Source: Boothiomyces macroporosus
Taxonomy: Eukaryota; Chytridiomycota; Chytridiomycetes; Rhizophydiales; Terramycetaceae
Reading direction: 5' to 3'
DNA: 64,000 bases
Assembly (NCBI GenBank): GCA_027604185.1
Contig: JADGKB010000003.1
Coordinates: 267,674 to 331,673 of the forward strand
Below are positions 34,762-46,682 of the stretch, piece after piece. The first letter of the stretch is position 1. Every line of letters begins with the position of its first letter. A program made the translations under genes and the position numbers. The notes under the pieces were generated by a model that searched no databases, was not told the DNA's origin, and worked only from the letters and a program-made list of their open reading frames with translations.

Positions 34762-37249
34762 ATGGGAAAACCAGATGAAGTATACGTTGCGCCGCCAGTA
34801 AAGTCGCAACTTTTGGATAATAGCGACGAATGCTATATACCCTCTCGCTCGAATACCAAGCGGAAAGACGACATCCGAGATATTTATATTGGACCACCAG
34901 TTAAGACACGTCTTCATAGTTTCGATATTGCACTATCAGTAATTACTTTTAACCCAGTTCATCTATATGCTGATATCAATTTGGCTGTTATCTGGAATTT
35001 CCTTTATACTCTCGGTCACAGTATCAGCATTAGTCAATACCGCCTATACCGCCTACTCCACAGATGGTCAAGTGAGCGAGTTTATTGAACTCGTGGGGCT
35101 GACTTACATCTTGTTTTTGCTGTTGAAAATTAGCCACTCATTTGCCCGTACTTTTCTCCGTTTGATTTCATGGACTTGGGACAGGACGAGGGAGGAAACA
35201 TTCGTCAGTTTGTTCATAGAGCATATCGCTCGAAAGATGGCTATTTACATATACAACAATTTTAAACACAAAATGAACAAGATATTCCCTTCGTCGTCAA
35301 AGAAGCAACTCCACAAAGTCAATGATAAAAACTACTACAATTGCGAAATGAAGATTCTCGTGGAGCAATACACGTTAAAAATCAGTCAAATACTATTATT
35401 TTTGTTGTTGACATTTATATTTGGAATTCCTCTGTACATTATAAGTTTATTGTATGGCTATTGGGTGACAGTCTCCTATTTAACCATGGGCATGGTGCTA
35501 TTTGCAAGCTCGGTCATAATCCTTACGAATTTCATCAAAAGGCTATTAAAGAGTTACTTTTCGTTGAACACTATATACAACACTAGGATTCTCTTGGAAA
35601 CCTATGTAGCGTTTGCAGGTTATGGGGGAGAAAAGAACCTTTATGATCTTTGGTCTGGGCGCTGCATTTGGATTGGAATTTGGACATTGGTGACTGCATA
35701 TCTGTTCAGCGGGGCTACAGTATTGATTGATTAACTCTAGGGATTTTATATATTTGCAGCAGTTATCATTGTTGTCGGGTTAATTGCAAAAATCCCAATT
35801 ATACAATTCAATGTGGAAACATACGATTATGTCCATCATCTACCACACATCAATATCTATCCCGAAGATTCAAATCCATGGGAAAGTCTGTTTGTACTGG
35901 CAACTAGACTGTTTTTCAACACGTTTGGTGTAAGTGCACTGTTTTATTATGATTGCCACTACAAATCTGACTTGATCACTACCATAGATGCTTCTGCAAC
36001 AAATGTTTCAATTTTGGTGGTATTTTTAATCGTCTATTGGATAAGAGATGTATTATTTTTCGTTCCAATCCAAGACAATAGCAAGCTATGTAACACAACT
36101 GTCAGAAAATGGATGATTACTACATTGACTATTCTTGATCTCATCATTGCCATAATTGCCAAAGTAACTTTCCATGGATATAGTTCAAGCGTGATGATTT
36201 TGCTAGGCTATTTAAACCTCGATTGTAGACGTATTACGACTTAACAAATAGAGCCACACTACATTTGGAGTGATAAACCAAGCAAACTGCTTTCTACTCC
36301 AGATATGGAAAAGGAGAAATTAATGAACAATGTAAGCGTAATTGTGAAATTTGCGGTCTTTACCGCATTTGTTTCCATAGTGTTGTCAGTAATTGGAAAC
36401 AGCAGCTCCTCGATATCATCACTGCTAGTTAACTGGAACCCAACAACAAATGCAAATTCAACTTTTTATACTCCAGTAATTTGTGGGATGAATATTGGTG
36501 GACTAGATATTAAGGACTATGCATTCTTGGCGCATTCGGCATATTATAACCAATCCCTTTACCCAGCTGGATGGTCGGATTATCCTCACCTGAACAACTG
36601 GACCGTTGGATCCAAAAAGTACGATACTGAATTGTATGATGTTTACAACTCACCCGGGAACTTTACTGTGGTATCTGTCAGAGGTACGGACAGCGTTAGT
36701 GATGGTCTACAAGATGTGTATTTGTACAGCTCATCTGTGCTTTTAGCATTAAGTTCATACTTTGGCACTTTTCTTCAACTATGGCCAGTGCAGTCGATTG
36801 CATTGGTGGTAAACCAAATCTCACAGATTGGCAAGTCTGGCTCGTACCTCTCATATTGGCAAATGGTTGGAGACCAGGTCCAAGATCTTTTGGATAACCA
36901 TACTTCCGTTGTCATTACGGGCCATTCTTTAGGTAGAGTTGCATTAATGTAGGTGGTGCTATAGCAGGAATTATTTCTGCCAAGTATGGGATTAAAGGAA
37001 TAGCGTTCAGCTCACCTGGTTTGGGATATCAATCGGTAAACTACAATTTTAGCATGTAAATTACGGTTTAATCCTAGTGATGAACTAATGGCCAACTTTC
37101 TTAATATTGTTCCAGATCACGACATTGTCCCCTTGATCGATACGCAATATGGGTTTATTCAAAAGATACCTTGCAATAGCAGCCAGCCAATTTCGTGCCA
37201 TCTGCTCTCTTCGTCTACTATACCAACTTTGAAAACCCTTTGTCCATAA
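34762..37249 (+). CDS. Multi-pass membrane class 3 lipase (DAG-lipase-like)
   Basis: Six exons give 794 residues. Introns: 34939-34957, 35720-35740, 36231-36251, 36933-36952 and 37056-37077. A cytosolic N-terminus of about 60 residues is followed by a large membrane domain with about eight helices (for example MLISIWLLSGISFILSV and LLFLLLTFIFGIPLYII). The C-terminal alpha/beta-hydrolase domain carries VVSVRGTDSVSDGLQD (oxyanion region), VVITGHSLGGAIAGIISA (nucleophile Ser, restored by the fourth intron), and NIVPDHDIVPLID (acid residue). A His lies in the final SCHLLSSSTIPTL segment. Membrane helices ahead of a class 3 lipase domain recall diacylglycerol lipases and vacuolar/ER fungal lipases; the substrate is inferred only. 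Each intron except the first removes an in-frame stop. Confidence 0.88.
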
Positions 37250-37278
37250 ACTCTTTATTCCATTTTTTCCATTTTTTG

Positions 37279-38136
37279 ATGTGGTGGTTGATTTTACCCG
37301 CCATAGGAGGAATTCTGTATACAATAAGCAAACAAAAAAAGCCAGTGATAATACCTGATGAAAAAGTCTTGATAATCGGCGCATCAAGTGGAATTGGAAA
37401 GGAATTGGCAAAACAATTTGCTGCAAGGGGATCAAATGTGATCATCTCTGCACGGAGAAAATCCGAATTGGAAGCAGTCAGTCTAGAATGCGGAGGCAAT
37501 ACCAAATATTGTATTTCAGATATTGGGCAGTATGAGTCTATTCAAAACTTGAAAGACTATACTGTAAAGGAATTTGGAGATATTGATACTTTGGTGATCT
37601 GGTATTGCATGAATTAATTCAGCTCTGGAGTGTTGTCAGTACTGCCTTTTGAGAAGATTGACGATGGCAAAATCCAAGATATCGTAAGTTCGATTTTCAA
37701 TATCAACACGATAGGACCAATCCTTGCTACAAAGACATTCCTTCCAATTATAAAGCAAAGGATCGTGATCATTTCCTCTGCTTCGGCAACACTAGCAGCA
37801 CCAACCAGAAGTCTTTATACTGCCACTAAGCATGCTGTTACTGGGTTCTTTAAATCCTTGCGAATTGAATTAAAGTCAAAGGGAATCAAAGTATTCAACG
37901 TAATGCCTGGATCAGTCGCAACAGATTTAAGAGCTTCGTCTTTGGATAATCCTGGCCAATCCAGTAACAAGAAAGCCATGTCCCCAGCAAAGTGTGCCGA
38001 GACGATAATCCAACAACTTGATTTAGGACAAGAGGAAATCTACATCCCAAAGATTTATCATTTAGGAACCATCCTCTCTTTTATCTTTCCTTCTTTGATT
38101 GATTCGATGGCAGCTAAAAAGTATGGCTACAAGTAA
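37279..38136 (+). CDS. Membrane-anchored short-chain dehydrogenase/reductase (DHRS7-like)
   Basis: A classical SDR of 278 residues in two exons (intron 37602-37622, 21 nt). The N-terminus MWWLILPAIGGILYTI is a single hydrophobic anchor, as in ER/lipid-droplet SDRs. NADP-binding is shown by IIGASSGIGKELAKQFAARG. Catalytic Ser lies in VIISSASATLAAPTRS and the YTATK tetrad follows. The NAG-type motif is altered to ICSGV, which is created at the splice junction. The C-terminus includes a second hydrophobic stretch (YHLGTILSFIFPSLIDSMA). The substrate is unknown; 3-ketosphinganine and retinol/steroid reductases share this layout. It starts 29 bp after the lipase stop on the same strand. Confidence 0.9.
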
Positions 38137-38150
38137 TATAATCGCTGAAT

Positions 38151-38713
38151 TTATTTTAATTGGGAAACAATCTTTTCCTTTAGTTCTTCCAACTCTTTTT
38201 CCATCTCCTCGTGCTCTTCAGTTCTCACAGGCTTGAATCCTTCCCTGTAAAGCGACTGGTTCGAGCCTTCCTTGTTTCTAGCAATTTCGATAAATAAGAA
38301 TTGGATACGAGTGACTAGAATTAGAAATTATCAACCAAAAAATGAATTATCCGGACCGTAATCTTCAGCAGCTCTGTTTCTAAGCAACGTCCCAAAGTTG
38401 AAATCTTCAACCAAGTGTTCATACTTTTCAATTAATGCCCTCCATTGCTTCTTTTTCTCTTCAGTTTTGAAATCTTTCATTTCATCGATTGAATTGATAT
38501 CCAAATCCTTGAAATCCGCTCTGAAAGCAGTGTACAATTCATCGTCATGCTTTGTAAGGTTGATTTTGGACGAAGGGACAGAAGAAATCAAGTTGAAATA
38601 TACTTCCGCATGTTGGAACGCTTTCATGGCCCAGTGTCTTTCGATATCTATCATTAGTAATCGTAACCTTCGTTATTTTGTGCATTCTCTGCTGTAACTC
38701 CAAAAACCGACAT
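38151..38713 (-). CDS. CHP1: PBDC1 / CHP1 family protein (eEF1A nascent-chain chaperone)
   Basis: The homologue of human PBDC1 and yeast Ypl225w (Chp1), a small cytosolic protein reported to assist folding of nascent eEF1A. Three exons (introns of 20 and 21 nt) give 173 residues. Conserved parts: DIERHWAMKAFQHAEVYFNL, LTKHDDELYTAFRADF, VEDFNFGTLLRNRAAEDYGP and, after the second intron, RIQFLFIEIARNKEG, all matching PBDC1 in order. The C-terminus is a Glu/Lys helix. The first exon is only about 46 nt (MSVFGVTAENAQNNE). It is convergent with the SDR gene (stops 14 bp apart) and divergent from GMF. Confidence 0.93.
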
Positions 38714-38845
38714 TTTGAGAAAAAAAAATCTGGAGCAAGGAGGAGGTTGAATGGACCATCTATCTTGATCAAGAATGGCAAGAATTTCTTTTTCTTTATC
38801 CGAATATGTAAATGGATTTTTGAGGGGCAGTTTTCTTTTCACCAA

Positions 38846-39358
38846 ATGTCCCACCAGACTTGCCAGATTTCAAACGATGTTAAAGATCAGTTCAAAGTAA
38901 GACTATTCTAACCAGAAATTACGATTCAGGTTTTAGAAATCTAACTCGAGAAAGGACAAATCCAACGCCGCCTTGATTTTGAAAATAGATGTAAACGAGT
39001 TACTCGTGGTGGTTGATAGTTATTTGGAAGGAGTCAACATGTCGGAATTAGCAGAGGAATTGCCAGATTCTACCCCGAGATTTGTGGTTGTATCATTCGA
39101 ATTGAAGCACAAGGATGGCAGAATTTCATATCCACTAACTGGTAAGCCCAACTTGACAAGGCATTTATTATCACCCTGAAGGATCATCACTAAACAACAA
39201 GATGCTTTACGCATCCTCATCCGCAGTCACTTTTCACGAAGCAGGGATTGTTGGCAAGGTTCATTTTGTTAATTCAGGTTTTTGAACTTGTTGACGCCGA
39301 AGAACTGACTGACGACTGGTTGGTTGAAAAGCTTGAATCATCTAAAACAAGACCTTAA
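38846..39358 (+). CDS. GMF1: Glia maturation factor (GMF/AIM7), ADF-homology Arp2/3 debranching factor
   Basis: GMF binds Arp2/3 complex and dismantles actin branches. Five exons (introns 19, 21, 19 and 19 nt) give 144 residues, the normal family length. After splicing, KLRFRKDKSNAALILKID, then PDSTPRFVVVSFELKHKDG, RISYPLTG, MLYASSSAVTF and VFELVDAEELTDDWL align along the entire GMF fold. The spliced protein lacks the internal Phe-rich stretch between the PL and YYHPEG segments no more than other GMFs do. Without intron removal it would appear as several fragments. Its end converges on the cornichon gene with a gap of 26 bp. Confidence 0.95.
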
Positions 39359-39384
39359 AAGAGTTAATAAACAAAACGTTTATT

Positions 39385-39881
39385 TTAAGCAGAGACCAAA
39401 GCATCAATCATGCGGTAGAGATAAAAGAAGAAACACAACAGGTAGAACCCTAGTTTGATGAACGAGTCTCTCTTTTGTATTGGCAAAGTGCGGAAGATTT
39501 CCGTGGCATCAAAGCGATGGCGTTGGTTTACATATCTGCGTTAGAAAAAGTTACTTGTACACATGCCAAGCTAGCAATGGAGTGTTGATCAACATATCAA
39601 ACCATTTCCCGTTAATCAAAAATAGCACCCACAAAACCCCATGCAAAATGTTTTCAGGAATAACAAACTACGGTTAACATAGAGTACTTGATTGAGCTTT
39701 GAGCACAAATCAATTGGATTAATATAATCGCATTCTAGATCCGAAAACATTATAATCTATCTCCATGATTAGAAAAAAAACTCACAAAGAATACGCTTCC
39801 AAACAAGAGCAACGCATCTGCAATCAGAGCGAAAAGGAACAAAAGCTATCGTTAGTAGGGTAATACCGCACTGCCAACCAT
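39385..39881 (-). CDS. ERV14: Cornichon family cargo receptor (ERV14/CNIH)
   Basis: An ER membrane cargo adaptor for COPII vesicles. Five exons (introns 21, 29 at 39757-39785, 20 and 19 nt) give 135 residues. Family hallmarks are complete: [18 protein letters not shown] in the first loop, LLAWHVYK after TM2/3, and [19 protein letters not shown] plus [17 protein letters not shown] at the C-terminus. Three to four membrane helices are visible. This gene has no open frame long enough to be noticed without splicing; its exons are 15-140 nt. Confidence is high because the spliced product matches cornichons along their full length. Confidence 0.95.
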
Positions 39882-39942
39882 TTCTGGATTTGTTTCGAGA
39901 TTGCAAAAAAATCGAGTGGCGAACAGAAATTTGATATCGAGT

Positions 39943-41404
39943 TTATTGAGACATCTTGGTTGCTGCTGAACGAGAGTTGTAAATACAGTCGTTGACTGAT
40001 ACGCCATTAAATGAAGCGCCAGTTACTACAAATCTGTCATTGGACAGTTTCTTCAAGTGATTATGAATATCCTGAACTCTATCCTCATGACCGACATAGT
40101 ACTGAGGGATGCAATTCTTTTGAATGGAAACAAAAGAGTCTAAAAGTGACCCGCTAGAGATACCCAGTACTTGCTCTACCGATTGCTTGGCAATCGCAAG
40201 CAAATCTTCCTTTTTTACTAAATCTGGGTTCCCAAATTTAGATTCAAATGCATGGCCGCCCATCATAACTGTCATTCTGGTTGTTTTCTCTTGCCCAAGG
40301 CTATGTTCAGGGAAAGCGCACGAATCATACACCACTCCAATAATATCCAACTTTCCAGCTTCACTTTGAGGAACTAGGAACCCAAAGCCTTTTGCTTTCA
40401 ATACATCTCCTTTGTATACTAAATTTACAACACCAACAGTTACTGAACCAATTGAATCAAGTTTTTCTTTCAAGGTAGAGTCAGACACTACTTTTGCCAA
40501 TTCTCTGGAAGGAATTGCACAAATTACTTTGTCTGATTCAATTAATCGTGATTCTGTCTGTATTTTAATACTAGAAGCCGAAAACTGAACGTCTATACAT
40601 TTCTCTGGTACAATTTGCACCCCCATACTTTTTAATTTGGATTCAAGGGCATCAGTTAGAACATTCATTCCCTTTTTGAATGAATATATCTTGAATTGTT
40701 TGATTCTTTCGATAAACTGTTGGGTTTCTGGATTTGTAGACCTGTATGGCTCTCTCTTTTTTGTAAACATTGAAGCAATGATGCCTTTCGTGATTGATCC
40801 ATACTGTTTTTCAAGGTTGTATAGGAAATTCATGGTGGAACGAATGCTCAGTTTCTTTGTGTCTCCAGCATAAATACCATGAATGACGGCGGATACCATA
40901 TTATCAGCAATAAAACTCCCCAACCTACGGGATACAAAGGAGTGAATGCTTTCATCCATTGCAGTGGATTTTGGTTTGAGCGCTTCTGTCAATAGTGCTG
41001 GAATGAATCCTTTTAAAATTGGCTGATTAGAGGTAAGCATAGCAACAGGATTGCTGGATAAATTATTCATGACCCCATCATAGTAAACAAACCTATTTTG
41101 AGCAGCTGGAGAAGATGCGGGGATTCCTAGTATCTCTTTTTCTAATCCAAGCTGGTGAATCTACCATTAAAACAACAAACCATTTCCAATGTCACATATG
41201 CTGCATCTCCAACTGGTCTGAGAGACCTTGGCCCAGTTTCAATGAATTCATTATTCCTGCGAATTGTCTGGATCCATCCTCCTAGTTTATTTCCCGTAAT
41301 CAGCGTAACATTTGCTTTCCTTTGGGCGAGAAAATATGCTGCAGAGAGACCAGATATTCCTTTTGTTAGTTGGATTCACCTCCACCAAGCACTACAACTT
41401 TCAT
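39943..41404 (-). CDS. HEM14: Protoporphyrinogen oxidase
   Basis: Converts protoporphyrinogen IX to protoporphyrin IX with FAD, the penultimate step of heme synthesis, on the mitochondrial inner membrane. Three exons (two 20-nt introns) give 473 residues. MKVVVLGGGISGLSAAYFLA forms the dinucleotide-binding start, with the first intron inside GGG. GGWIQTI and the diagnostic ETGPRSLRP follow. HSFVSRRLGSFIADNMVSAV and IHGIYAGDTKKLSIRS are typical PPOX sequences, and the C-terminus ends VTGASFNGVSVNDCIYNSR. No separate presequence is seen. The ATG is 21 bp from the divergent eIF2B-epsilon ATG, so both promoters must lie in or beyond the coding starts. Confidence 0.96.
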
Positions 41405-41425
41405 TTAAAAAAAATTTAAATCGGA

Positions 41426-43613
41426 ATGCCGCCAAAGAAAGACAACAGTTTAAATGCTGAAGAAGTAGTCTCTGATTAACAAAGGTGTTGCAAGCTGTCC
41501 TTGTTGCTGATAGTTTCAACGAGCATTTTAGGCCAATTACCTTTTCAACCCCAAGAGTAATATCTCACTCATTTAGTGTTTGATTCCCATCGCAAATGTT
41601 CCCTTAATTGAGTATGCTTTGGAGACGCTCGCAGCATCCGGGGTTCAGGAAATATTTATCGTTTGCTGTGCACATTCGGAGCAAGTCAAAAGTTATATCA
41701 TGTAATCAAAAGCGTAATTTACAGGAATTCTCGCTGGGGAAAGTCAATTATGCCTTTGGTAGAAATAATTGTTTCCCAAGAGCTGCGTTCTATGGGTGAT
41801 GTCTTGCGGGATATGGATGCGAAGCAAATTCTACAATCTGACTTTATTTTAATGTCTGGGGATGTAGTGTCAAATGTCAATCTAGCACCATTGGTGGAGG
41901 AACATAAAAAGAGAAAGTTGGCGGACAAGAATTTGATTATGACTCTAGTCACTAAACAAGCAAGTGCAAATCATCCAACCAGGTCGAAAGCTGAGGAGGA
42001 ATTGTTTGTATTGGACACCAAAACAAATGAATGTGTTCATTACGAGGCATATAGGCGTTACCCCCCAAGAAAGAATGTATCCTTGAATCCAAGGATCTTT
42101 AAAACTCATCCGGATATCGTTATTCATAATGATTTGATTGATTGCCAGATCGATATTTGCTCAATTGAAGTAAATTCGTAATAACACAAGGTTCCAGCTT
42201 TATTCACTGAAAATTTTGACTATCAGGATATCCGCAAGGACTTTTTGAAGGGGATTTTAGAGTCAGAATTACTTGGAAAGTCTATATATTGCCATATTTT
42301 ACAGAACGAATACGCTGCGCAGGTTTCTACCTTGCAAATGTACAATTCAATAAGCAAAGATATCATGTTGAGATGGGTATATCCACTTGCCCCTGAAAAC
42401 ATCTTTTACCGAAATGATGGAGTAATATCACATTCGCTTCATAACATCTACAAAGGAGAAAAACTCACTTTGGATAGATCTGCTACATTGACAGAAATGG
42501 TAGTTATTGGAAGCGGAACAAAAGTTGGTGCAAACACAAAAATTTCCCATTCAGTTATTGGTGAGAACTGCACCATTGGTAATCTTTGTTAACATTAGGT
42601 GCAAATGCTGTAATCGAAGGATCCTATATTTTTGCAAATTCTGTAATTGGCGACAAATGTGTAATTTCCAAGTCTATCGTTGGCGAAAATGTTCAGATTC
42701 TCGAAAAGGTAACATTAGAGAATGGGTGTGTATTAGATTTTGGTGTTTGTGTTGGCCCGAATGTCAAATTAGAACCTCGAACAAGAATTTCTGCTGAAAA
42801 ACACTCGGACGAATACCATGATGATTCTGAAAATGAACTAGGTACAATTAGCGTTAACTTTTAGAGTATGATGTTGTTGGAAGAGGGGGAAGAGGCTATG
42901 TTTATAATCCAGATTATTCGGATGATGAAGATGAAATAGATCTGAGAAATGTTTCCAGAAGCTACTTAGGTTTTCGAAAATTGACATAGACTATGAATCT
43001 CCTTCTGAATATACTGAGGCAGATCAAGAAACCGATCCGGAAACCGATGGTGAATACGAGGAGGAGGAAGGAAATGGTTATTATTTCTAATTCTAGAGTG
43101 GTATGTAGAAGTTGAGCAAACTATTCAAAGAGCATTTGATGAAAACCATTCAGCTGAAATCGCTGTGCTGGAACTAAACACACTAAAAATGGCAATGAAT
43201 ATTACATTCCAGGACCTTAGACAGATAGTTTTCCCTGCAATATTGAAATTAGTAATGAAGGGCGGGAACAACAAAGACCGACAAAAGGTAGTAATATGAA
43301 TAACCGAAGGTGGTTGCAAAATGGTTCCCTGTTTTGGTCAAGTTCACGCATTCGGATGATGATCAAATGCATTTGCTGAATCTCTTGCAGCAATTTTTGG
43401 TGGATAACCCAGCTCTCATTTCATTCTCACCACAACTCATAATGGCTGGTTACAATATTGACCTTTTTAAAGAAGAAATGATCTTAAAGTGGTATGAAAA
43501 TGGTCCACCAATCAACATCAAGGACGCGGTAATATTAAATTTTATATTAGGTTTTACCGTTAATTAAATGGTTAAATGAGGCGGAAACCGAAAGCGAAGA
43601 CGAGTCTGATTGA
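41426..43613 (+). CDS. GCD6: Translation initiation factor eIF2B epsilon subunit
   Basis: The catalytic subunit of the guanine-nucleotide exchange factor for eIF2. Eleven exons give 658 residues. Introns: 41463-41482, 41557-41576, 41702-41724, 42170-42190, 42579-42598, 42842-42864, 42970-42989, 43077-43096, 43288-43309 and 43529-43550. The nucleotidyltransferase-like domain shows LQAVLVADSFNEHFRPI, ELRSMGDVLRDMDAK and FILMSGDVVSNVN. Left-handed beta-helix hexapeptides follow (TKISHSVIGENCTIGANAVI). The C-terminal W2/HEAT domain closes with IKWLNEAETESEDESD, the aromatic/acidic box of eIF2B-epsilon. The intron just before that end is needed to restore the box. The gene runs from 21 bp beyond the PPOX ATG. 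Confidence 0.97.
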
Positions 43614-43806
43614 TTAAAAAGTGTTATTCCATATTTTAGTATTAAATAAGCGTATTTTTGAGTTGTTATTTTGATCTACAATTTTAGCGGGAATGTAATT
43701 CCGTCAGTGCGTATGAGAGATCTGTGTGGGGATGACACGCTTCGCGTCTTGAAAATGAGGCTTGACCCAATTATTCCTGCTTGGTCTTTTTTTTCAGTGC
43801 TTTTTT

Positions 43807-45188
43807 ATGCAAACTTCCAGTATGGAAAATAAAAAGAGAAGGCTAAATAGGATACCGAAAACTCCAGAATCACTCGTGCCAGCCGATAACTCCTTTGGGG
43901 AAAATGATCCTACTGCGGTCGCTTCAATTTTATTGTCTCTAGGAAATTATATCGAAAACCCTGATATCCCTTCAAAGCTCAGCTCGAGACTGAAATTACC
44001 ATCGCTAAACCAACTAATTTCTGGCAACCAAATCAAATGCGCTAATTGCCAGGCTAACCCTGTCAAGTATTGCTACGACTGCAACCCCCTACTTTGGAAA
44101 ACCTGCACTTCAATTTTGGCGGAAAAATATCCCCACATCATCTCACAATTTACAGCAGCCAGCAAATATTATTCTCATGCACTTACATTCATCAAGGAAA
44201 GTAAACTATCGATTATCACCCTCTACTGCCCTTTCGCCAATTTGAATAGCTTATCACTCCCTATAGACCTGCGTGATACATATTTGAAAGCGTTTGAAAA
44301 AGAGTTTCTAAATTGGACTGGTGAACACCATGAAAAAAAACTTTCGGACTTTTCAGAGAATTACCAAAATGGAATAAAACGACGAAATAGCGAAACCACA
44401 ATCAGCGAATCTCAACCAGCACTCAGTGGCTTTGTCAACAAAAGCTCGACCAGTGCCAAGGATGGGACCATTTCTCCTACACTCTCAATTCAAAGAGTTG
44501 ATTCCATGGACAGCAACGCCACAGTGGTAGGAAGTAACCGCAAGTCTTCTCCAAAGTTTACAGAAGATCCTGATGATCCAACCCCAAGGCCGCAATCTTT
44601 GAAATCAGAACACGATTTGTACACTCCAAGGTGGGTGAGGTATTCGGGTTCCAGAAAAGAAGGCATGTGTGAGCTCTGCAAACCAGAAAAGTGGCTACAG
44701 CTGAAAGATAGTGCATTTTGGTATTTTTTATTTAATTTAGGTATCACAAGCAGTTTATACACGGTATATCGTCTAGCAGTGGAACACCATTCTCTCCCCC
44801 TACAGAATTTAGAACAGTTTGGAATGGAACTCTAAATAGCTCTGGGCCTGGGATGTCGGTGTACTTGATGACTGAAGGTAAATGTGATAAATGTCAAAAA
44901 TGGGAACCATTGTTCAAGAACAAGAAAAGATTTACTCATTTCTTCCCATCAGCAATGGCGGCGGGAGAAACTTTGACAAAGGAATATCCAGGGCAAACAG
45001 AATTACCGGTAGTAATTTCTGAAAATCCTCTAAAGATAAAAGTTGGTAGAGACTCCAATTCAAACTTATTTGTCCCAGCTGGGATTTGCGTGTCAAACTC
45101 TCTCTTGTCTGATATGAAGCAGCATGAGGAAGGCCAAATGTCCAGTGTGTGGTTTAGGCATGCATCTAAATGTCACTCTGTTATCTAG
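43807..45188 (+). CDS. Rua1-type transcription regulator with C-terminal Cys-rich domain
   Basis: Two exons joined by intron 44721-44740 give 453 residues from ATG 43807 (ATG 43822 also possible). The C-terminal domain is the fungal Rua1 type: RWVRYSGSRKEGMCELCKPE, WLQLKDSAFWYHKQFIHGIS (completed by the splice), CDKCQKWEPL and VWFRHASKCH, with paired Cys/His zinc ligands. The middle is Ser/Thr-rich. The N-terminal region contains another Cys cluster (CANCQANPVKYCYDC), which may bind zinc. In smut fungi Rua1 activates a glycolipid biosynthetic cluster; here the target is unknown. This domain is one of the clearest fungal markers in the window. Confidence 0.88.
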
Positions 45189-45243
45189 ATTTTCCAAGTA
45201 TTTTTAAATTAAAACAATTTTTGTGTTCAGTATACTTTACAGT

Positions 45244-45630
45244 TTATTTAAAGTTTTGAGATTTAATCCACTTCAAAGTCAGTTCAGATTGGGCTTTGTC
45301 TGCATTATCAGAGGGAACGGTTGGATCAACAAAAGTTCGCTTGGACTTTGCTCTTTGGGAAAAGCTTTCATTGACTTGCTCACCAACAATCTTATCTGCC
45401 TGTAGTTGGTTACAGTATTTTTCCAAGACGTCATAAGACCTAGTTAATCGTCGATACATGTCGTTTAATTCTTGAAGTTGCTGTACTGTCTTTTGATGTT
45501 CCAAATATAGTTCTTGATAGGCTTTGGTCGCAATGTACACTTTCTGCTCCAATCTAGCAGTATCCGTATTGGGCTCTACTTGATTGAGCGTAGATGAACT
45601 TGATTGTCGTGATCGCACTTGGTCAACCAT
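45244..45630 (-). CDS. Small coiled-coil protein
   Basis: A single exon of 128 residues. After a Ser/Gln-rich start, residues about 25-85 form a continuous amphipathic helix with heptad spacing (LEQKVYIATKAYQELYLEHQ, LQELNDMYRRLTRSYDVLEK), followed by a hydrophilic tail. I do not recognise it; a subunit of a kinetochore, BLOC or dynein-adaptor complex would look like this. Its ATG region may overlap the 3' end of the RRM gene in another frame. It converges on the Rua1-type gene with 55 bp between stops. Confidence 0.65.
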   Translation of the reverse strand: MVDQVRSRQSSSSTLNQVEPNTDTARLEQKVYIATKAYQELYLEHQKTVQQLQELNDMYRRLTRSYDVLEKYCNQLQADKIVGEQVNESFSQRAKSKRTFVDPTVPSDNADKAQSELTLKWIKSQNFK

Positions 45631-46682
45631 TTTTTACCAAATTCACACGTGTTTGGTATTACTGCTGGCTCAAGTGGAAGATAGACAAAGGAAGCCATAT
45701 CCTGCGGACATTTCATATGCTATTCAATTACATTAAACGTACTGCTGTAGCCAGAATCATAGTTTTTTGCTTTTCTGTAAATAGAGGAACTGCCAAAGTT
45801 GCACGGACAAGTCTGCCAAGAATGTTTGAATAATCCTTGGCCTTATAAGTGGATCGAATGGCTTCAATTGCTACTAAAATTAGAGTTGGATACGTTTGGA
45901 AAGCTCGAATATGTGATCTCTCTGAATGGTAGTCAGAACTTCAGGTGAGTGCCATGGGACTTTGGATAGAATAGAAATAATTGTTTGATAAGGTCGGCTG
46001 AGCACCTTCATTTTTCTGTATCCTCTGGACTATATTAAATATAACAACGATACCCGAATTTCCCTACATTTGTTCAACAACGCATTGATTTCAAACCTAG
46101 TTAAAAATTCGATTGTATTATGTCCATCTTCCACCACAGATAATTTGTACCTTGGAAATAATGCTCGTAGTAGCTCTTCTTGAGAACTTTGCTGAATATT
46201 CAGTAAATCTCCGTGCAAGTATCTCTTTCCACCAACATAGGAATACAGCTCGTTTGCCATTGCTTTTGTAGGTACTTCAATAAAGCCATCATACATTCCT
46301 GTCACATTATTGATAACCAAGTGGACACATTCAGTAAAATACGGTGAAGAATGTGAGTTTGGAATCTTCAGTTTAGAGTACAAAACACCTTGATCGGAAG
46401 GAAATAATTAATCAAGTCCAAGTTATCAGTTTCGAGGGACAAGTTGGTAACTTTAAAAACAGTGTAGTTGCTATTGCAAGGGACATTCTGACGAGAATGG
46501 TAAAGCTGAACTAACGCTGGAACTCTTTCTTCTAATATTACAGTATATTAATGTCCACTACCTTCAGATAAAGGATTCTTTACAGCCAGGTGTGTAGCCG
46601 TAGTTTGACGTTCATTCGTGTCTCCACTGTTATTAGTGATGTTGTCAAGTATTGTTTGATAAGTCTTGTCCAATCTTTCCAT
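45576..46682 (-). CDS. RRM-like RNA-binding protein (3' end ambiguous)
   Basis: Introns of 30, 23, 24 and 20 nt join exons into a continuous frame from ATG 46682. Residues about 70-170 look like a single RNA-recognition motif: YTVFKVTNLSLET (RNP2-like), ECVHLVINNVTGMYDGFIEV (RNP1-like) and a following helix with MANELYSYVGGKRY. The C-terminal half is helical (VLSRPYQTIISILSKVPWHS, RLVRATLAVPLFTEKQKTM). If a further 23-nt intron is spliced, the protein ends at TAG 45576-45578 after 328 residues and overlaps the next gene by 55 bp. If it is retained, it ends at TAA 45728-45730. The exact family is not recognised. The introns are on average longer than elsewhere in the window. Confidence 0.72.
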
